Source of the DNA: SAR86 cluster bacterium AG-422-E19
GTDB taxonomy: Bacteria > Pseudomonadota > Gammaproteobacteria > Magnimaribacterales > AG-339-G14
Direction: 5' to 3'
Assembly (NCBI GenBank): GCA_003213595.1
Contig: QCMR01000002.1
Location: 192,015 to 256,014, forward strand
Length of the DNA: 64,000 nucleotides
In this document: piece after piece, positions 47,184 through 56,835 of the stretch
Layout: each line of letters starts with the position of its first letter
Position numbering within the stretch: the first letter of the stretch is position 1
The notes under the pieces: model-generated
What the model saw: the letters and a program-made list of their open reading frames with translations, nothing else
Database searches by the model: none
Told to the model about the DNA's origin: nothing
Translations under genes and position numbers: made by a program

Positions 47184-47753
47184 ATGAGTTCTTTTCTAGT
47201 CGTCGGCCTAGGTAACCCAGGTTCAAGATATTCCAATACTAGGCATAATGTTGGAACAGACTTTATCCTTGAAGCCCAAAAAAAATACTCTTTTGATTTA
47301 AAAGAAAAGAAAACTTTAAAATCCTTTTTGGCAGAAGTAGTGATCCAAGATAAAAAAGTTATTTTTGCAACGCCCACCATTTTTATGAATCATAGCGGAA
47401 CAGCTTTAAAGTTATTAAAAAATAAATTTAATACGAATATAGAAAATATTATTGTCATTCATGATGATCTTGATTTGAAGTCTGGAGTAATAAAATTAAA
47501 AGCAGGCGGAGGACATGGTGGTCACAATGGTTTGAAAAGTATTTTTGAAAATCTAGGATCACAAGAATTTAAAAGAATTAGAATTGGAATCGATCACCCG
47601 GGTGATAAGAAAAAAGTAAATAAGTACGTGATTCAGAAAGGAAAAAAAGAGGAAAAGATAGATCGCTTGCAATGCATAGATAAAGGGCTTTCCGTCATAG
47701 AATTTTTATTTCAAGAGGATTGGGATACAGCCTTAAATAAACTGAATAACTAA
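47184..47753 (+). CDS. pth: Peptidyl-tRNA hydrolase
   Basis: Recycles peptidyl-tRNA. The 189-aa protein has VVGLGNPGSRYSNTRHNVG (about 5-23) with Asn and catalytic His20-equivalent, FMNHSGTALK, IHDDLDLKSG (catalytic Asp) and GGGHGGHNGLKSI. A 6-bp inverted repeat (AACTTT-CC-AAAGTT, 47166-47179) lies just before the start. Confidence 0.98.
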   Translation: MSSFLVVGLGNPGSRYSNTRHNVGTDFILEAQKKYSFDLKEKKTLKSFLAEVVIQDKKVIFATPTIFMNHSGTALKLLKNKFNTNIENIIVIHDDLDLKSGVIKLKAGGGHGGHNGLKSIFENLGSQEFKRIRIGIDHPGDKKKVNKYVIQKGKKEEKIDRLQCIDKGLSVIEFLFQEDWDTALNKLNN

Positions 47754-48841
47754 TGTCTTTAAAATGTGGAATAGTTGGCTTGCCTAATGTCGGCAAATCA
47801 ACACTATTTAATGCCCTTACTGCCTCGAAAATTGCCGCAGAAAACTTTCCCTTTTGTACGATTGAGCCTAATCACGGAATAGTTGAATTACCTGATGAAA
47901 GACTGGATAAAATTTCAAAAATATCTAAATCTGAAAAAGTGATTTCCGCCACTGTTGAATTTGTTGATATCGCCGGTTTAGTTGAAGGCGCATCCAAAGG
48001 TGAAGGTTTAGGAAATAAGTTTTTAGGTCATATAAGAGAGACTCAAACAATTATTCATGTTGTCAGGTGCTTTGAAGATAATGAGGTCACTCATGTAAAT
48101 GAAAAAGTAGATCCAATTTCAGATGTTGAAATCATAGAAATGGAATTAATCTTGTCAGATATAGAATCTTTAGAAAAAACAAAAGAAAGAATTGTAAGAA
48201 AAGCAAAAAGTGGAGATAAGGATTTGTTAAAAGACCTTTCTAGAATAGAAGATATTTTAACCATTCTCAAAAAAGGAGACTCTCTTTTTGAATATTTACA
48301 GGATGACGAAAATAAAACTTTTGTAAGTGAAATTGGCCTTCTATCTGCAAAACCAGTCATCTTTGTTGCAAACTTGAATGAAGATATGGAAGAAACCGAT
48401 GGGCTTAAAAAACTAAGAGAAAAAGCTCATTCAAATGGCTCGCAATTAATTGAAATGTGTAACCAAATAGAATTTGAAATAAGTGAGCTTGAAAATGAAA
48501 GCAGGCAGGAACTTATAGATCTTGTAGGTTTAGAAGAGCCAGGTCTAAATAAACTAATAAAAACTGCTTTTAGAACTTTAGGATTACAAACTTTCTTTAC
48601 ATCGGGTGAATCAGAATCTAGAGCTTGGGTAATAAAAAATGGAACAAAAGCTCCAGATGCTGCGGGAGTAATCCATACCGATTTCAAAAAAGGATTCATT
48701 CGAGCAGAAACAGTATCTTTCAAAGATTTTATTGAATTTGATGGAGAGCAAGGTGCAAAAGCTCAAGGGAAATGGCGATCTGAAGGATCAGATTACGAAG
48801 TTAAAGACGGCGATATAATTTTATTTAGATTTAATGTTTAG
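47753..48841 (+). CDS. ychF: Redox-regulated ATPase YchF
   Basis: Obg-family P-loop protein that prefers ATP and binds ribosomes. The 362-aa protein shows G1 GLPNVGKSTLFNALT (about 9-23), FVDIAGLVEGASKGEGLG, NLNED (G4, NxxE type), and a C-terminal TGS domain with FKDFIEFDGEQGAKAQGKWR. The ATG overlaps the pth stop (TAATG). Confidence 0.98.
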   Translation: MSLKCGIVGLPNVGKSTLFNALTASKIAAENFPFCTIEPNHGIVELPDERLDKISKISKSEKVISATVEFVDIAGLVEGASKGEGLGNKFLGHIRETQTIIHVVRCFEDNEVTHVNEKVDPISDVEIIEMELILSDIESLEKTKERIVRKAKSGDKDLLKDLSRIEDILTILKKGDSLFEYLQDDENKTFVSEIGLLSAKPVIFVANLNEDMEETDGLKKLREKAHSNGSQLIEMCNQIEFEISELENESRQELIDLVGLEEPGLNKLIKTAFRTLGLQTFFTSGESESRAWVIKNGTKAPDAAGVIHTDFKKGFIRAETVSFKDFIEFDGEQGAKAQGKWRSEGSDYEVKDGDIILFRFNV

Positions 48842-48845
48842 AATC

Positions 48846-48874
48846 TTGACAATTACTCTAACTACTAAGAGAAT
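48846..48874 (+). promoter_or_regulatory. Candidate promoter of tRNA-Met
   Basis: Consensus TTGACA (48846-48851), 17-bp spacer, GAGAAT (48869-48874). The predicted start is a few bases before the tRNA at 48884. Confidence 0.5.
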
Positions 48875-48883
48875 CCATTTTTT

Positions 48884-48960
48884 GGCTATGTAGCTCAGCT
48901 GGTTAGAGCGCAGCATTCATAATGCTGAGGTCGGTAGTTCAAGTCTACCCATAGCCACCA
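48884..48960 (+). tRNA. metT: tRNA-Met, elongator (anticodon CAT)
   Basis: A 77-nt tRNA. Acceptor GGCTATG pairs with CATAGCC. The anticodon arm is CAGCA-TTCATAA-TGCTG; CCA is encoded. The G1-C72 pair and the similarity to the E. coli elongator separate it from the initiator. A tRNA-Ile2 (lysidine-modified CAT) is less likely. Confidence 0.92.
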
Positions 48961-48973
48961 ATAAATTAAAAAA

Positions 48974-49387
48974 TTAAGGATTTACTTGGTCTGGGGCGCA
49001 GTTATCAATAAGCAAAGTTTGCATTTCTTCTAAAACTGCAAGAGTTTCTTTGTATTCAACTACCTTGGGATCTACAGCTGTTGATTTGAAGCCAAAAAAG
49101 TTTTGACCTGTTCTTGGGTTATTTGTTTCAAACCCAAAAGAAGCATAACCTGTATCTCTATCAGCTTGCTCTGTTAATTTTGAAGCTAAATCTGAGATGA
49201 TTGCAGAAACCCTAATTACTTGCTCTGTTAACTCAATGCAATTGAGCTCTGTTGGATCAAAATCGAAATGTGAGTAGTCAGATGTGGGACTTCTGTACCA
49301 CCATACAGGGTTGGCACAGCCAATTAAAAATAAAACTATAAAGCCATAAAATAGGTACTTTTGATTAGCTTTTTTTAAAAAGGTCAT
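48974..49387 (-). CDS. Small hypothetical lipoprotein
   Basis: I do not recognise this family. The 137-aa protein has a lipoprotein signal: FLKKANQKYLFYGFIVLFLIGC with the lipobox LIGC (Cys about 24) followed by ANPVWWYRSP. The mature part has a likely helix near residues 48-72, a Gly/Phe-rich segment (TGYASFGFETNNPRTGQNFF, about 77-96), and a second helix at about 103-127. Two cysteines (about 49 and 130) could form a disulfide. The ATG at 49387 is chosen over one 18 bp upstream. It follows pnp on the same strand by 56 bp. Confidence 0.75.
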   Translation of the reverse strand: MTFLKKANQKYLFYGFIVLFLIGCANPVWWYRSPTSDYSHFDFDPTELNCIELTEQVIRVSAIISDLASKLTEQADRDTGYASFGFETNNPRTGQNFFGFKSTAVDPKVVEYKETLAVLEEMQTLLIDNCAPDQVNP

Positions 49388-49443
49388 TCTATCTCCCAAG
49401 AGCAATAATTTATCAAATTTCTAAATTAATTAAAACAGAATTT

Positions 49444-51531
49444 TTATTCAGATGATACTTCTTTCATTGAGAGTTTTACTTTTCCTCTGTCGTCTATTCC
49501 GATAACTTTGATTTCAACCTCTTCTCCTTCAACGAGGTAATCAGCAATGTTTTTAACCCTCTCTTCAGAAATTTCTGAAATGTGTACTAAACCTTCTCTT
49601 CCATTATCAAAAGACACAAAAGCACCAAAATCTACTATTTTTTCTACGGTCCCTAAAGTCACCAAACCTACTTCAGGATCAGATGTAATAAACTCGATTT
49701 TTTGTAAAGCATCTTCTCGTTCTTCCTTGCTGCGGCCATAAATTTTCACAGAGCCATTATCGGAAATATCTATGTTTGTATTGGTTTCCTCGGTAAGTTT
49801 CTTTATGTTTGCTCCGCCTTTACCAATGACTTCGCCAATTTTATTTTTAGGAATTTTGAGCTCGATTGCTTGAGGGGCGAGAGGAGACAATTCAGGTCTG
49901 CTTTCAGATAAAACTTTATTCATTTCTCCTAAAATGTGGTTTCTTGCTGTATGAGCTTTATTCAAAGCGTCTTCAAGAATTTGCTCGTTAATCCCAGCAA
50001 TTTTTATATCCATCTGCAAAGCAGTTACTCCATCATCTGTTCCTGCTACTTTGAAATCCATATCTCCAAGATGATCTTCATCTCCTAAGATATCTGTGAT
50101 GACACAGTGTTGATCATCAGTTTTTACCAATCCCATAGCAACTCCTGCTACGGGTTTTTTTAACGGAATCCCAGCATCCATCATTGCTAAACTTGAAGCA
50201 CAAACTGTAGCCATCGAACTTGAACCATTAGATTCAGTGATTTCTGATACGACTCTAATTGCATATTCAAAATCGGCTGGATTAGGAAGGACTGCTTCTA
50301 AAGCTCTTCTAGCAAGTTTCCCGTGACCAATTTCTCTTCGTTTTGGACTTCCAACCATTCCTGCTTCACCGACAGAGAAAGGAGGGAAATTATAATGGAG
50401 CATAAAAGGATCTTTTAAATCACCATGCAATGAATCGATTAATTGAGAGAGTTTCAATGAATCCATAGTCGCTACAGAAATAGATTGAGTCTCACCCCTT
50501 GTAAACAATGCAGAACCATGAGCTTGAGGTAAAACTCCTACCTCAATAGCTATCGGTCTGACTGTATCTAAATCTCTTCCATCGATTCTAGACTCGCCAG
50601 ATAATAATCTAGACCTAACAATTTCAGACTCTAAAGATTTAAATTGACTAAGAGCTTCATCGATTTTTTCATCTTCAGGATCTTCAAAAGATGTCTTAAC
50701 TTTTTCTTTCAATTCAGAAATTTTTTCTTGTCGACTAGCTTTTTCAGCTATTTGATAAGCTTCGATCAATTCTTCAGAAACTAGGCTTTTAACATTTTCC
50801 TTTAATTCTGCATCTTCTTCCTCAGCCTCATACTCAATTTGAGTAACATTTGCCTGAGAGACTAATTCTTCTATTAACTCAAGACTTGACTTCATTTCAG
50901 CTTGAGCAAAAAGAATAGCTCCAAGCATTTGATCTTCAGAAAGTTCTTTTGCCTCTGATTCAACCATGAATATCGCATCCTGCGATCCTGCAACCATCAT
51001 GTTCAAAGAAGATTCTTTTAAATCATCCAAAGAAGGATTAAGAACATAATTGCCATCAATAAACCCTACTTTTGCAGCAGATAACGGACCTTGAAACGGA
51101 AGTCCTGAGAGCTGAAGTGCAGCTGAAGCGCCTATAATCGATATGACATCTGCATCATCATTTTTGTCCATTGATAAAACTGTACAGATAATTTGCACTT
51201 CTCTGCCAAAGCCTTTTGGGAATAGAGGTCTAATGGGTCTATCTATTAATCTTGAGGTAAGAACTTCTTTTTCAGAAGGCCTTCCTTCTCTTCGAAAAAA
51301 GCTGCCGGGAATTTTTCCTGAGGCATAAAATTTTTCTATGTAGTTTACGGTTAGGGGGAAAAACCCCATGCCTGATTTATCTTGTCCAGCAACTACAGTG
51401 ACCAAAACTTTAGTATCTCCTGATGATGCAATCACCGATCCAGTTGCCTGTCTAGCAACTTTTCCTGTCTCTAACGTGACATTTCTTCCTGCAATTTCTT
51501 TAGTGCAAGATATAACTTTCATATCATTCAT
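49444..51531 (-). CDS. pnp: Polyribonucleotide nucleotidyltransferase
   Basis: 3'-5' phosphorolytic exonuclease and degradosome component. The 695-aa protein has two RNase PH domains (FYASGKIPGSFFRREGRPSEKE at about 68-89; the second contains LPQAHGSALFTRGETQ), then KH (IGEVIGKGGANIKKL) and S1 (VEKIVDFGAFVSF) domains. It lies 30 bp after rpsO, the conserved rpsO-pnp pair. Confidence 0.98.
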   Translation of the reverse strand: MNDMKVISCTKEIAGRNVTLETGKVARQATGSVIASSGDTKVLVTVVAGQDKSGMGFFPLTVNYIEKFYASGKIPGSFFRREGRPSEKEVLTSRLIDRPIRPLFPKGFGREVQIICTVLSMDKNDDADVISIIGASAALQLSGLPFQGPLSAAKVGFIDGNYVLNPSLDDLKESSLNMMVAGSQDAIFMVESEAKELSEDQMLGAILFAQAEMKSSLELIEELVSQANVTQIEYEAEEEDAELKENVKSLVSEELIEAYQIAEKASRQEKISELKEKVKTSFEDPEDEKIDEALSQFKSLESEIVRSRLLSGESRIDGRDLDTVRPIAIEVGVLPQAHGSALFTRGETQSISVATMDSLKLSQLIDSLHGDLKDPFMLHYNFPPFSVGEAGMVGSPKRREIGHGKLARRALEAVLPNPADFEYAIRVVSEITESNGSSSMATVCASSLAMMDAGIPLKKPVAGVAMGLVKTDDQHCVITDILGDEDHLGDMDFKVAGTDDGVTALQMDIKIAGINEQILEDALNKAHTARNHILGEMNKVLSESRPELSPLAPQAIELKIPKNKIGEVIGKGGANIKKLTEETNTNIDISDNGSVKIYGRSKEEREDALQKIEFITSDPEVGLVTLGTVEKIVDFGAFVSFDNGREGLVHISEISEERVKNIADYLVEGEEVEIKVIGIDDRGKVKLSMKEVSSE

Positions 51532-51550
51532 TTATTTTCCTTTAAATTAT

Positions 51551-51565
51551 GTAACTTTAAGTTAC
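51551..51565. repeat. Short palindrome in the rpsO-pnp junction
   Basis: GTAACTTTAAGTTAC is a perfect 15-bp palindrome around one base, overlapping the rpsO stop codon. As RNA it would be a 6-bp stem with a 3-nt loop. In E. coli the pnp leader is a long RNase III substrate; this is the only structure visible here. Confidence 0.4.
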
Positions 51566-51831
51566 TTTCTGAGGTTTAGTTCTGAGAGAATAGATGTGTA
51601 TCTTTTAGGATCTTTTTTCTTCAAATAATCCAAAAGCTTACGTCTTGTATTAACCATTCTTATAAGTCCTTGCCTAGAGTGATGATCTTTGGCGTGGTCT
51701 TTGAAATGAGCTTGTAAAGACTCGATATTTGCTGTTAACAAAGCTATTTGAACTTCTGGCGAACCTGTATCTCCCTTAGATTGAGCAAACTTTGAAATAA
51801 TCTCTTCCTTTGTTTTTGTTTCTAAACTCAA
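51562..51831 (-). CDS. rpsO: 30S ribosomal protein S15
   Basis: Early 30S assembly protein. The 89-aa protein contains [17 protein letters not shown] (about 21-37), [30 protein letters not shown] and the C-terminal RY. The start is TTG at 51831 with Shine-Dalgarno TAAGGAGG (51838-51845) 6 nt away; the N-terminus MSLETKTK aligns with E. coli MSLSTE. Confidence 0.98.
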   Translation of the reverse strand: MSLETKTKEEIISKFAQSKGDTGSPEVQIALLTANIESLQAHFKDHAKDHHSRQGLIRMVNTRRKLLDYLKKKDPKRYTSILSELNLRK

Positions 51832-51850
51832 GAACTGCCTCCTTAGTTAT

Positions 51851-52723
51851 TTAATTTTCTATAGATATTAACCTTTTGGGTGAAACTAAACCGTTGGTGT
51901 TTTTTAAAATTCCAATGAATTTATTTTTTTTGTCAAACAATCTCAGGTATTTGCTTTTTATTTCGGCCTCTTTCAAATATATTTTTTGGCCTTTTTTTAT
52001 CCTATCTATTATTTCTGAGGCGCATTGTAGCTTATCTAAGCTTCTAAGTGCATCCCCCATTTGAATTATTTTACTTTTAATATTTTCCCTATTTATCGAC
52101 TCAATTTCATGTGCTTCACTAATCTCATGTTCAGCAGAGATGGTTCTTTGTAAATTAGATAACACTGCAACACTATCCAAATCCTTGGCTAAATCATTGA
52201 TAAGAGATCTAATATAAGTTCCTTTTCCGCATTCAACTAAGAACTTAAACTTATTTTGGTCAATAGAAATTAAATCTAATTTATAAATTTCTATTTCTCT
52301 AATTTTTTTTGGAACTTCCTTATTCTTCCTAGCATAGTGATAAAGAGGTTTCCCTTTGTATTTTAGAGAAGAGTATTTAGGAGCTTCTTGGTTTGAAATG
52401 CCGACATATTCTTTTAAAGTTTTTTCAAAATCACTTTTTTTTGGAATTTTTTTAAGTTCCTTTTCAATTTTTCCATCAAGATCTCCAGTATCAGTCTTAA
52501 CACCAAACATCATTTCAGCTATGTACGTCTTTTTTTCATTTGCCAAAAAATTCGTAAATCGAGTCATTTGGCCCAGGCATGCAAGAATTACACCACTAGC
52601 TAAAGGATCGAGAGTGCCAGAGTGTCCGATTTTAGAATCATCAAGAGAAGGTTTTAACTTTCTAATGAATTCTCCTGAAGAAATTCCAGAAGGTTTATTT
52701 AAAACTAACAATCCAGATATCAA
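51851..52723 (-). CDS. truB: tRNA pseudouridine-55 synthase
   Basis: Makes psi55 in the T-loop. The 290-aa protein starts ISGLLVLNKPSGISSG; the catalytic Asp is in GHSGTLDPLASGVI (about 35-48); KTYIAEMMFGVKTDTGD and EVECGKGTYIRSL-type segments follow. TTG at 52723 overlaps the rbfA stop as TTGA. Confidence 0.96.
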   Translation of the reverse strand: MISGLLVLNKPSGISSGEFIRKLKPSLDDSKIGHSGTLDPLASGVILACLGQMTRFTNFLANEKKTYIAEMMFGVKTDTGDLDGKIEKELKKIPKKSDFEKTLKEYVGISNQEAPKYSSLKYKGKPLYHYARKNKEVPKKIREIEIYKLDLISIDQNKFKFLVECGKGTYIRSLINDLAKDLDSVAVLSNLQRTISAEHEISEAHEIESINRENIKSKIIQMGDALRSLDKLQCASEIIDRIKKGQKIYLKEAEIKSKYLRLFDKKNKFIGILKNTNGLVSPKRLISIEN

Positions 52724-53046
52724 ATTGGGCTATCCTGTTGATCGATAAAAAATAAAAGTTCAGGCATTTTTTTTAATTTAATGTTTTGTCCCAACTTTTT
52801 TTTAACAAATGGTTTTGAATTTTCTAAAGCTTTAGTAATCCCATTCTGATCTTCATTTAATGCTTGATTTAAATAGTTAGAGAGAAATATTTTTGCAGAA
52901 GATAAGTCATCACTTAACTTAACTTCAGTTACTGTAAGGCCCTTTAGTCTTGGATCGCTGATCTCAAAACTAAAGATATTAGCTATTTCTCTTCTTATAC
53001 TGTCTGAAACTCTTTGAGCTCTTTTATATGGCTTTGAACTAAACAA
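52720..53046 (-). CDS. rbfA: 30S ribosome-binding factor A
   Basis: KH-like maturation factor for 16S rRNA. The 108-aa protein has RAQRVSDSIRREIANIF (about 9-25) and SDPRLKGLTVTEVKLSDDLSSAKIFLS (about 31-57). The start is TTG at 53046, directly next to the infB stop. infB-rbfA-truB order is conserved. Confidence 0.95.
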   Translation of the reverse strand: MFSSKPYKRAQRVSDSIRREIANIFSFEISDPRLKGLTVTEVKLSDDLSSAKIFLSNYLNQALNEDQNGITKALENSKPFVKKKLGQNIKLKKMPELLFFIDQQDSPI

Positions 53047-55356
53047 TTAAATTTTTCTAGCAGTTTCTGTTCTTTCGAAAACTTCTATTTTATCTCCAAC
53101 TTTTACATCGTTGTAATTTTCGATACCAATTCCACATTCTGTTCCGCTTTTTACTTCACTCGCCTCATCTTTAAACCTTCTTAAAGAATCGAGCTTACCC
53201 TCATGAATAACAATATTATCTCTAAGAACTCGAATTGGAAGATTTTTTATCACTGCTCCTTCTATAACAATTGAACCAGCTATCAAACCAAATTTTGGCG
53301 ATTTGAAGGTATCCTTTACTTCTGCAATTCCAACTGTAACCTCTTTTATTTCAGGCTCAAGAGAGCCTTCAATAATTTCTTTTACAGCATCAAGTAAGTC
53401 ATAAATTATTCCAAAATATTGAATTTTTATCTCTTCGGTTTCTGCAAGCGTTTCCGCTGCTGCATCAGACCTTACATTAAATCCAAGAATAACTGCTTCT
53501 GAAGCTACAGCTAAATTAACATCGTTTACTGAAACTGGGCCGACGCCATCCAAGACTATTTTGATCTTTGCGTCTTCTACTTTTAAATTATTTATAGCAC
53601 CTGCGATTGCCTCTGCAGAACCGTTTGTGTCTGTTTTAATGATTAAATTTACGGAAGGTTTTGCGGAATCTCCCGTGCCTGCGAAAATACCATCTAAGCT
53701 AACTACTCCCTTTTTAGCCAATCTATTATCTCTACTTTTGCTAGCTCTTTCTTCAGATAAACTCTTAGCAGCCTTTTCATCTTTAACAACCATGAACTCT
53801 TGCCCGGCATTGGGAGGATATTCAAGCCCAGAGATTGCAACAGGAGATGATGGAGGAGAGGTTTTAATTTGAGATCCCATAAAGTTTTTGAGACTCCTTA
53901 TTTTTCTAAATTGATCACCAATTAAAACAAAATCTCCGCTATTTAAAGTACCTCTTTGAACAAGGAGAGTCGCAACAGCTCCCTCACCTTTTTTGACTCC
54001 AGATTCTAAAACCACTCCGGACGCTGGACCATCATGATTGGTTTTTAATTCCAACATTTCGGAAAGCAAAGAGATATTTTCTATAAGATCATCTATTCCG
54101 TCACCAGTTTTTGCTGAGACAGGTACTACTTGAGTGTCGCCACCCCAATCTTCTGGGACAAGACCCATTTTTGAGAGATCTCCTTTTACTTTCTCTATAT
54201 CTGAATCAGGTTTATCAATTTTATTTACTGCGACTATCACCTGAACATTTGCAGCTTTTGCATGATTGAAAGCCTCTTCTGTTTGAGGTTGAACGCTGTC
54301 ATCGGCAGCAACAACTAAGACTACGATATCCGTGGAGTTGGCTCCTCTTGCTCGCATTTCTGAGAAAGCTGCGTGTCCAGGCGTATCGATAAATGTAATG
54401 GTTTGATTATTTCGATCTACTTGATAAGCCCCAATTCCTTGAGTAATTCCCCCTTCTTCCTGATCAGCTACAGATGATTTTCTAATAAAATCAAGTATTG
54501 AAGTTTTTCCATGATCAACGTGTCCTAAAACTGAAACTACAGGATTCCTCAGCTCTTCATCTCCTTCATAAACGATATGCTCAAGAATTTTTTCCTCTTC
54601 AGATTCAATGTCTTGAGGAATACCAATGTGTCCTAACTCTTCGACAACTAAAATAGCTGTCTCCTGATCAATAGCTTGATTTAAAGTGACCATCACGCCG
54701 CTATTCATTAACGATTTAATCAAATCCGATGATTTAATAGATAGTTCTTTAGCAAGATCCGATACGACAATGGTTTCAGGAATTTTTACTTCTTTTTGAA
54801 TGAATTCTTGAGGTTTTTCAAATTTTTGAACATTTTCAAAGTTTTTTTCTAGAAATTTTTCACCCTCTTGCTCTCTTTGATCCTCTTTGGAGCTATCTTT
54901 AAACGTTTTTTTGTCTTTTTTTAAGTTTTGAGGAATTTTCTTTTTGGGTTCCTGCTTTGTTTTTCTGACAACTTTTGTTTTTGCTTCGGCTTTCTTTTTT
55001 TCTTCTTCCGCTGACTCATTTTGAGCATTTAATCTTTTTCTTTCTGCTTCGTCGAAATCAATTGATCCGGTAAAGTCTTGTTTTACATTTGACTTTTTTT
55101 CTTTATCTGGAGAATTAATTCTTGTGACAGACAAATTTGGTTTTGCTGCTTTTTGGGAAGAGTTACTTAAGGAAATTGTTTTTTTACTGTCTTTCTTACT
55201 ATCTTTGATGAATTTTAAGAGTACTTTTTTATCTTCAGTACTAACAATATCTTTTTCTGATTTATGGGAAAGGCCCGCAGCCTTCATCTGCGCCAACAAA
55301 TTATCTAAATCAATTTTTATTGCTTTAGAAAGTTGTTTAACATTTATATCTGCCAT
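53047..55356 (-). CDS. infB: Translation initiation factor IF-2
   Basis: GTPase that brings fMet-tRNA to the 30S subunit. The 769-aa protein has an N-terminal IF2-N fold (about 1-60), a charged Lys/Glu-rich linker (about 60-190), then the second IF2-N region. G1 GHVDHGKTS lies near 280, DTPGHAAF (G3) near 325, NKIDKPD (G4) near 379, and the C-terminal domains end in VGDKIEVFERTETARKI. It is 3 bp after nusA. Confidence 0.98.
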   Translation of the reverse strand: MADINVKQLSKAIKIDLDNLLAQMKAAGLSHKSEKDIVSTEDKKVLLKFIKDSKKDSKKTISLSNSSQKAAKPNLSVTRINSPDKEKKSNVKQDFTGSIDFDEAERKRLNAQNESAEEEKKKAEAKTKVVRKTKQEPKKKIPQNLKKDKKTFKDSSKEDQREQEGEKFLEKNFENVQKFEKPQEFIQKEVKIPETIVVSDLAKELSIKSSDLIKSLMNSGVMVTLNQAIDQETAILVVEELGHIGIPQDIESEEEKILEHIVYEGDEELRNPVVSVLGHVDHGKTSILDFIRKSSVADQEEGGITQGIGAYQVDRNNQTITFIDTPGHAAFSEMRARGANSTDIVVLVVAADDSVQPQTEEAFNHAKAANVQVIVAVNKIDKPDSDIEKVKGDLSKMGLVPEDWGGDTQVVPVSAKTGDGIDDLIENISLLSEMLELKTNHDGPASGVVLESGVKKGEGAVATLLVQRGTLNSGDFVLIGDQFRKIRSLKNFMGSQIKTSPPSSPVAISGLEYPPNAGQEFMVVKDEKAAKSLSEERASKSRDNRLAKKGVVSLDGIFAGTGDSAKPSVNLIIKTDTNGSAEAIAGAINNLKVEDAKIKIVLDGVGPVSVNDVNLAVASEAVILGFNVRSDAAAETLAETEEIKIQYFGIIYDLLDAVKEIIEGSLEPEIKEVTVGIAEVKDTFKSPKFGLIAGSIVIEGAVIKNLPIRVLRDNIVIHEGKLDSLRRFKDEASEVKSGTECGIGIENYNDVKVGDKIEVFERTETARKI

Positions 55357-55359
55357 AAT

Positions 55360-56835
55360 TTAATCTTCTAGCCATTCTTCTCGAGCTGACATTATAAGTT
55401 TAGCTGCTCTTTCTTCATCAATTTCAAAAATTTCGGTCAATTCATCCGTAGCTAAATCTGCTAAGTTCTCAACGGTGAGAATTTCATTTTTTACTAACAA
55501 CTCCAGTTCTTCTTCGGAAAAACCATCGGATAATTCTAGTTTTCTTGCTTCCTTGGTTTCTTCTTCAGTCTCCTCTTCATCTAATTCCAATAAAGCAATT
55601 TCAAGAAGAGACTCTTCTGCTCTTTCTATAAGAGTTGAAATAACATCTTCTTCTAGACCATCAATACCAGCAAAATCTTCTATTTTGGATTCGGATATTT
55701 TTTGAACAGTATCAAGGTTATTTTCTATTAGTTTTGATGCTAGGTTTCTGTCAACACCAAGATATTCGATTAACTTGGAAATTTCGGTGTCTTCTTCTCC
55801 TGAAGACTCTCCTTTAATTTGTATTTGCCACCCTAACAGTTCCGAAGTAAGTCGGATGTTCTGACCACTTTTACCAATTGCCAGAGCTAGATTTTCATCT
55901 TTAACTACCACTTCCATGGATTGATTTTCATCATCCATTACGATGGATTGAATTTCTGCAGGTGACAAAGTGTTTACAAGTAACTTGGCTTGATCGTCTT
56001 CCCAAACAACAATATCAATCCTCTCATTACCTAACTCATTTGATACTGCCTGAACTCTGGAACCTCTCATGCCTACGCAAGCTCCTACAGGATCAATTCG
56101 TGCGTCATTGGTTTTTACAGCAATTTTTGTTCTAGCTCCTGCCTCTCTAGCAACAGCTCTAATCTCAATTACTTCTTCCGCAATTTCTGGAACCTCTAAC
56201 TTAAACAATTCAGATACCATCTCTTTTGAGCTTCTACTTAAAACTAATTGAGGACCTCTATTCTCTCGAACACTTTCTTCAAGAATGCCTTTAATTCTGT
56301 CTCCAACTCTATAAATTTCTCCTTGGATCAGATCTTTTCTTGGAAGAGAAGCTTCTGCATTATCTCCAAGATCTACAATGATAAACTCTCGAGTAACCTT
56401 TTTTACAGACCCTGATACAAGTTGACCCAAGGAAGGTCTAAACCTTTTAATGATTTCCAATCTTTCAGCATCTCTTACTTTTTGGACAATTACTTGTTTC
56501 GCGGCTTGTGCAGAGATTCTTCCAAATTCAGCATTTTCAATTTGCTCCTTGAATTTATCGCCAACTTTAAGATCATTTTCTTCTGCAAAATCACTGTCAA
56601 CCAAGATGTGTAATTCGCTATCCTCATAATTTTCAAAATCTACAACATCTTTGTATCGGAAGGTTTGATAATCTCCAGTGGATTGATCAATATCAACAAG
56701 AATATTTACTTCTTCTTTGTATCTCTTCTTTGCAGCACTAGCTAAAGCAAATTCTATAGCTTCAAAGATTGTTTCCCTTGGTAAATCCTTTTCGTTTGAA
56801 ACTGAGTCTGCAACTAATAATATTTCTTCATTCAT
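55360..56835 (-). CDS. nusA: Transcription factor NusA
   Basis: Controls pausing, termination and antitermination. The 491-aa protein has an N-terminal RNAP-binding domain (about 1-125), S1 (about 135-200), KH1 and KH2 (GACVGMRGSRVQAVSNEL; AIGKSGQNIRL). A long acidic C-terminus with two helix-hairpin-helix AR repeats (about 350-490) is the gammaproteobacterial form. Confidence 0.98.
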   Translation of the reverse strand: MNEEILLVADSVSNEKDLPRETIFEAIEFALASAAKKRYKEEVNILVDIDQSTGDYQTFRYKDVVDFENYEDSELHILVDSDFAEENDLKVGDKFKEQIENAEFGRISAQAAKQVIVQKVRDAERLEIIKRFRPSLGQLVSGSVKKVTREFIIVDLGDNAEASLPRKDLIQGEIYRVGDRIKGILEESVRENRGPQLVLSRSSKEMVSELFKLEVPEIAEEVIEIRAVAREAGARTKIAVKTNDARIDPVGACVGMRGSRVQAVSNELGNERIDIVVWEDDQAKLLVNTLSPAEIQSIVMDDENQSMEVVVKDENLALAIGKSGQNIRLTSELLGWQIQIKGESSGEEDTEISKLIEYLGVDRNLASKLIENNLDTVQKISESKIEDFAGIDGLEEDVISTLIERAEESLLEIALLELDEEETEEETKEARKLELSDGFSEEELELLVKNEILTVENLADLATDELTEIFEIDEERAAKLIMSAREEWLED

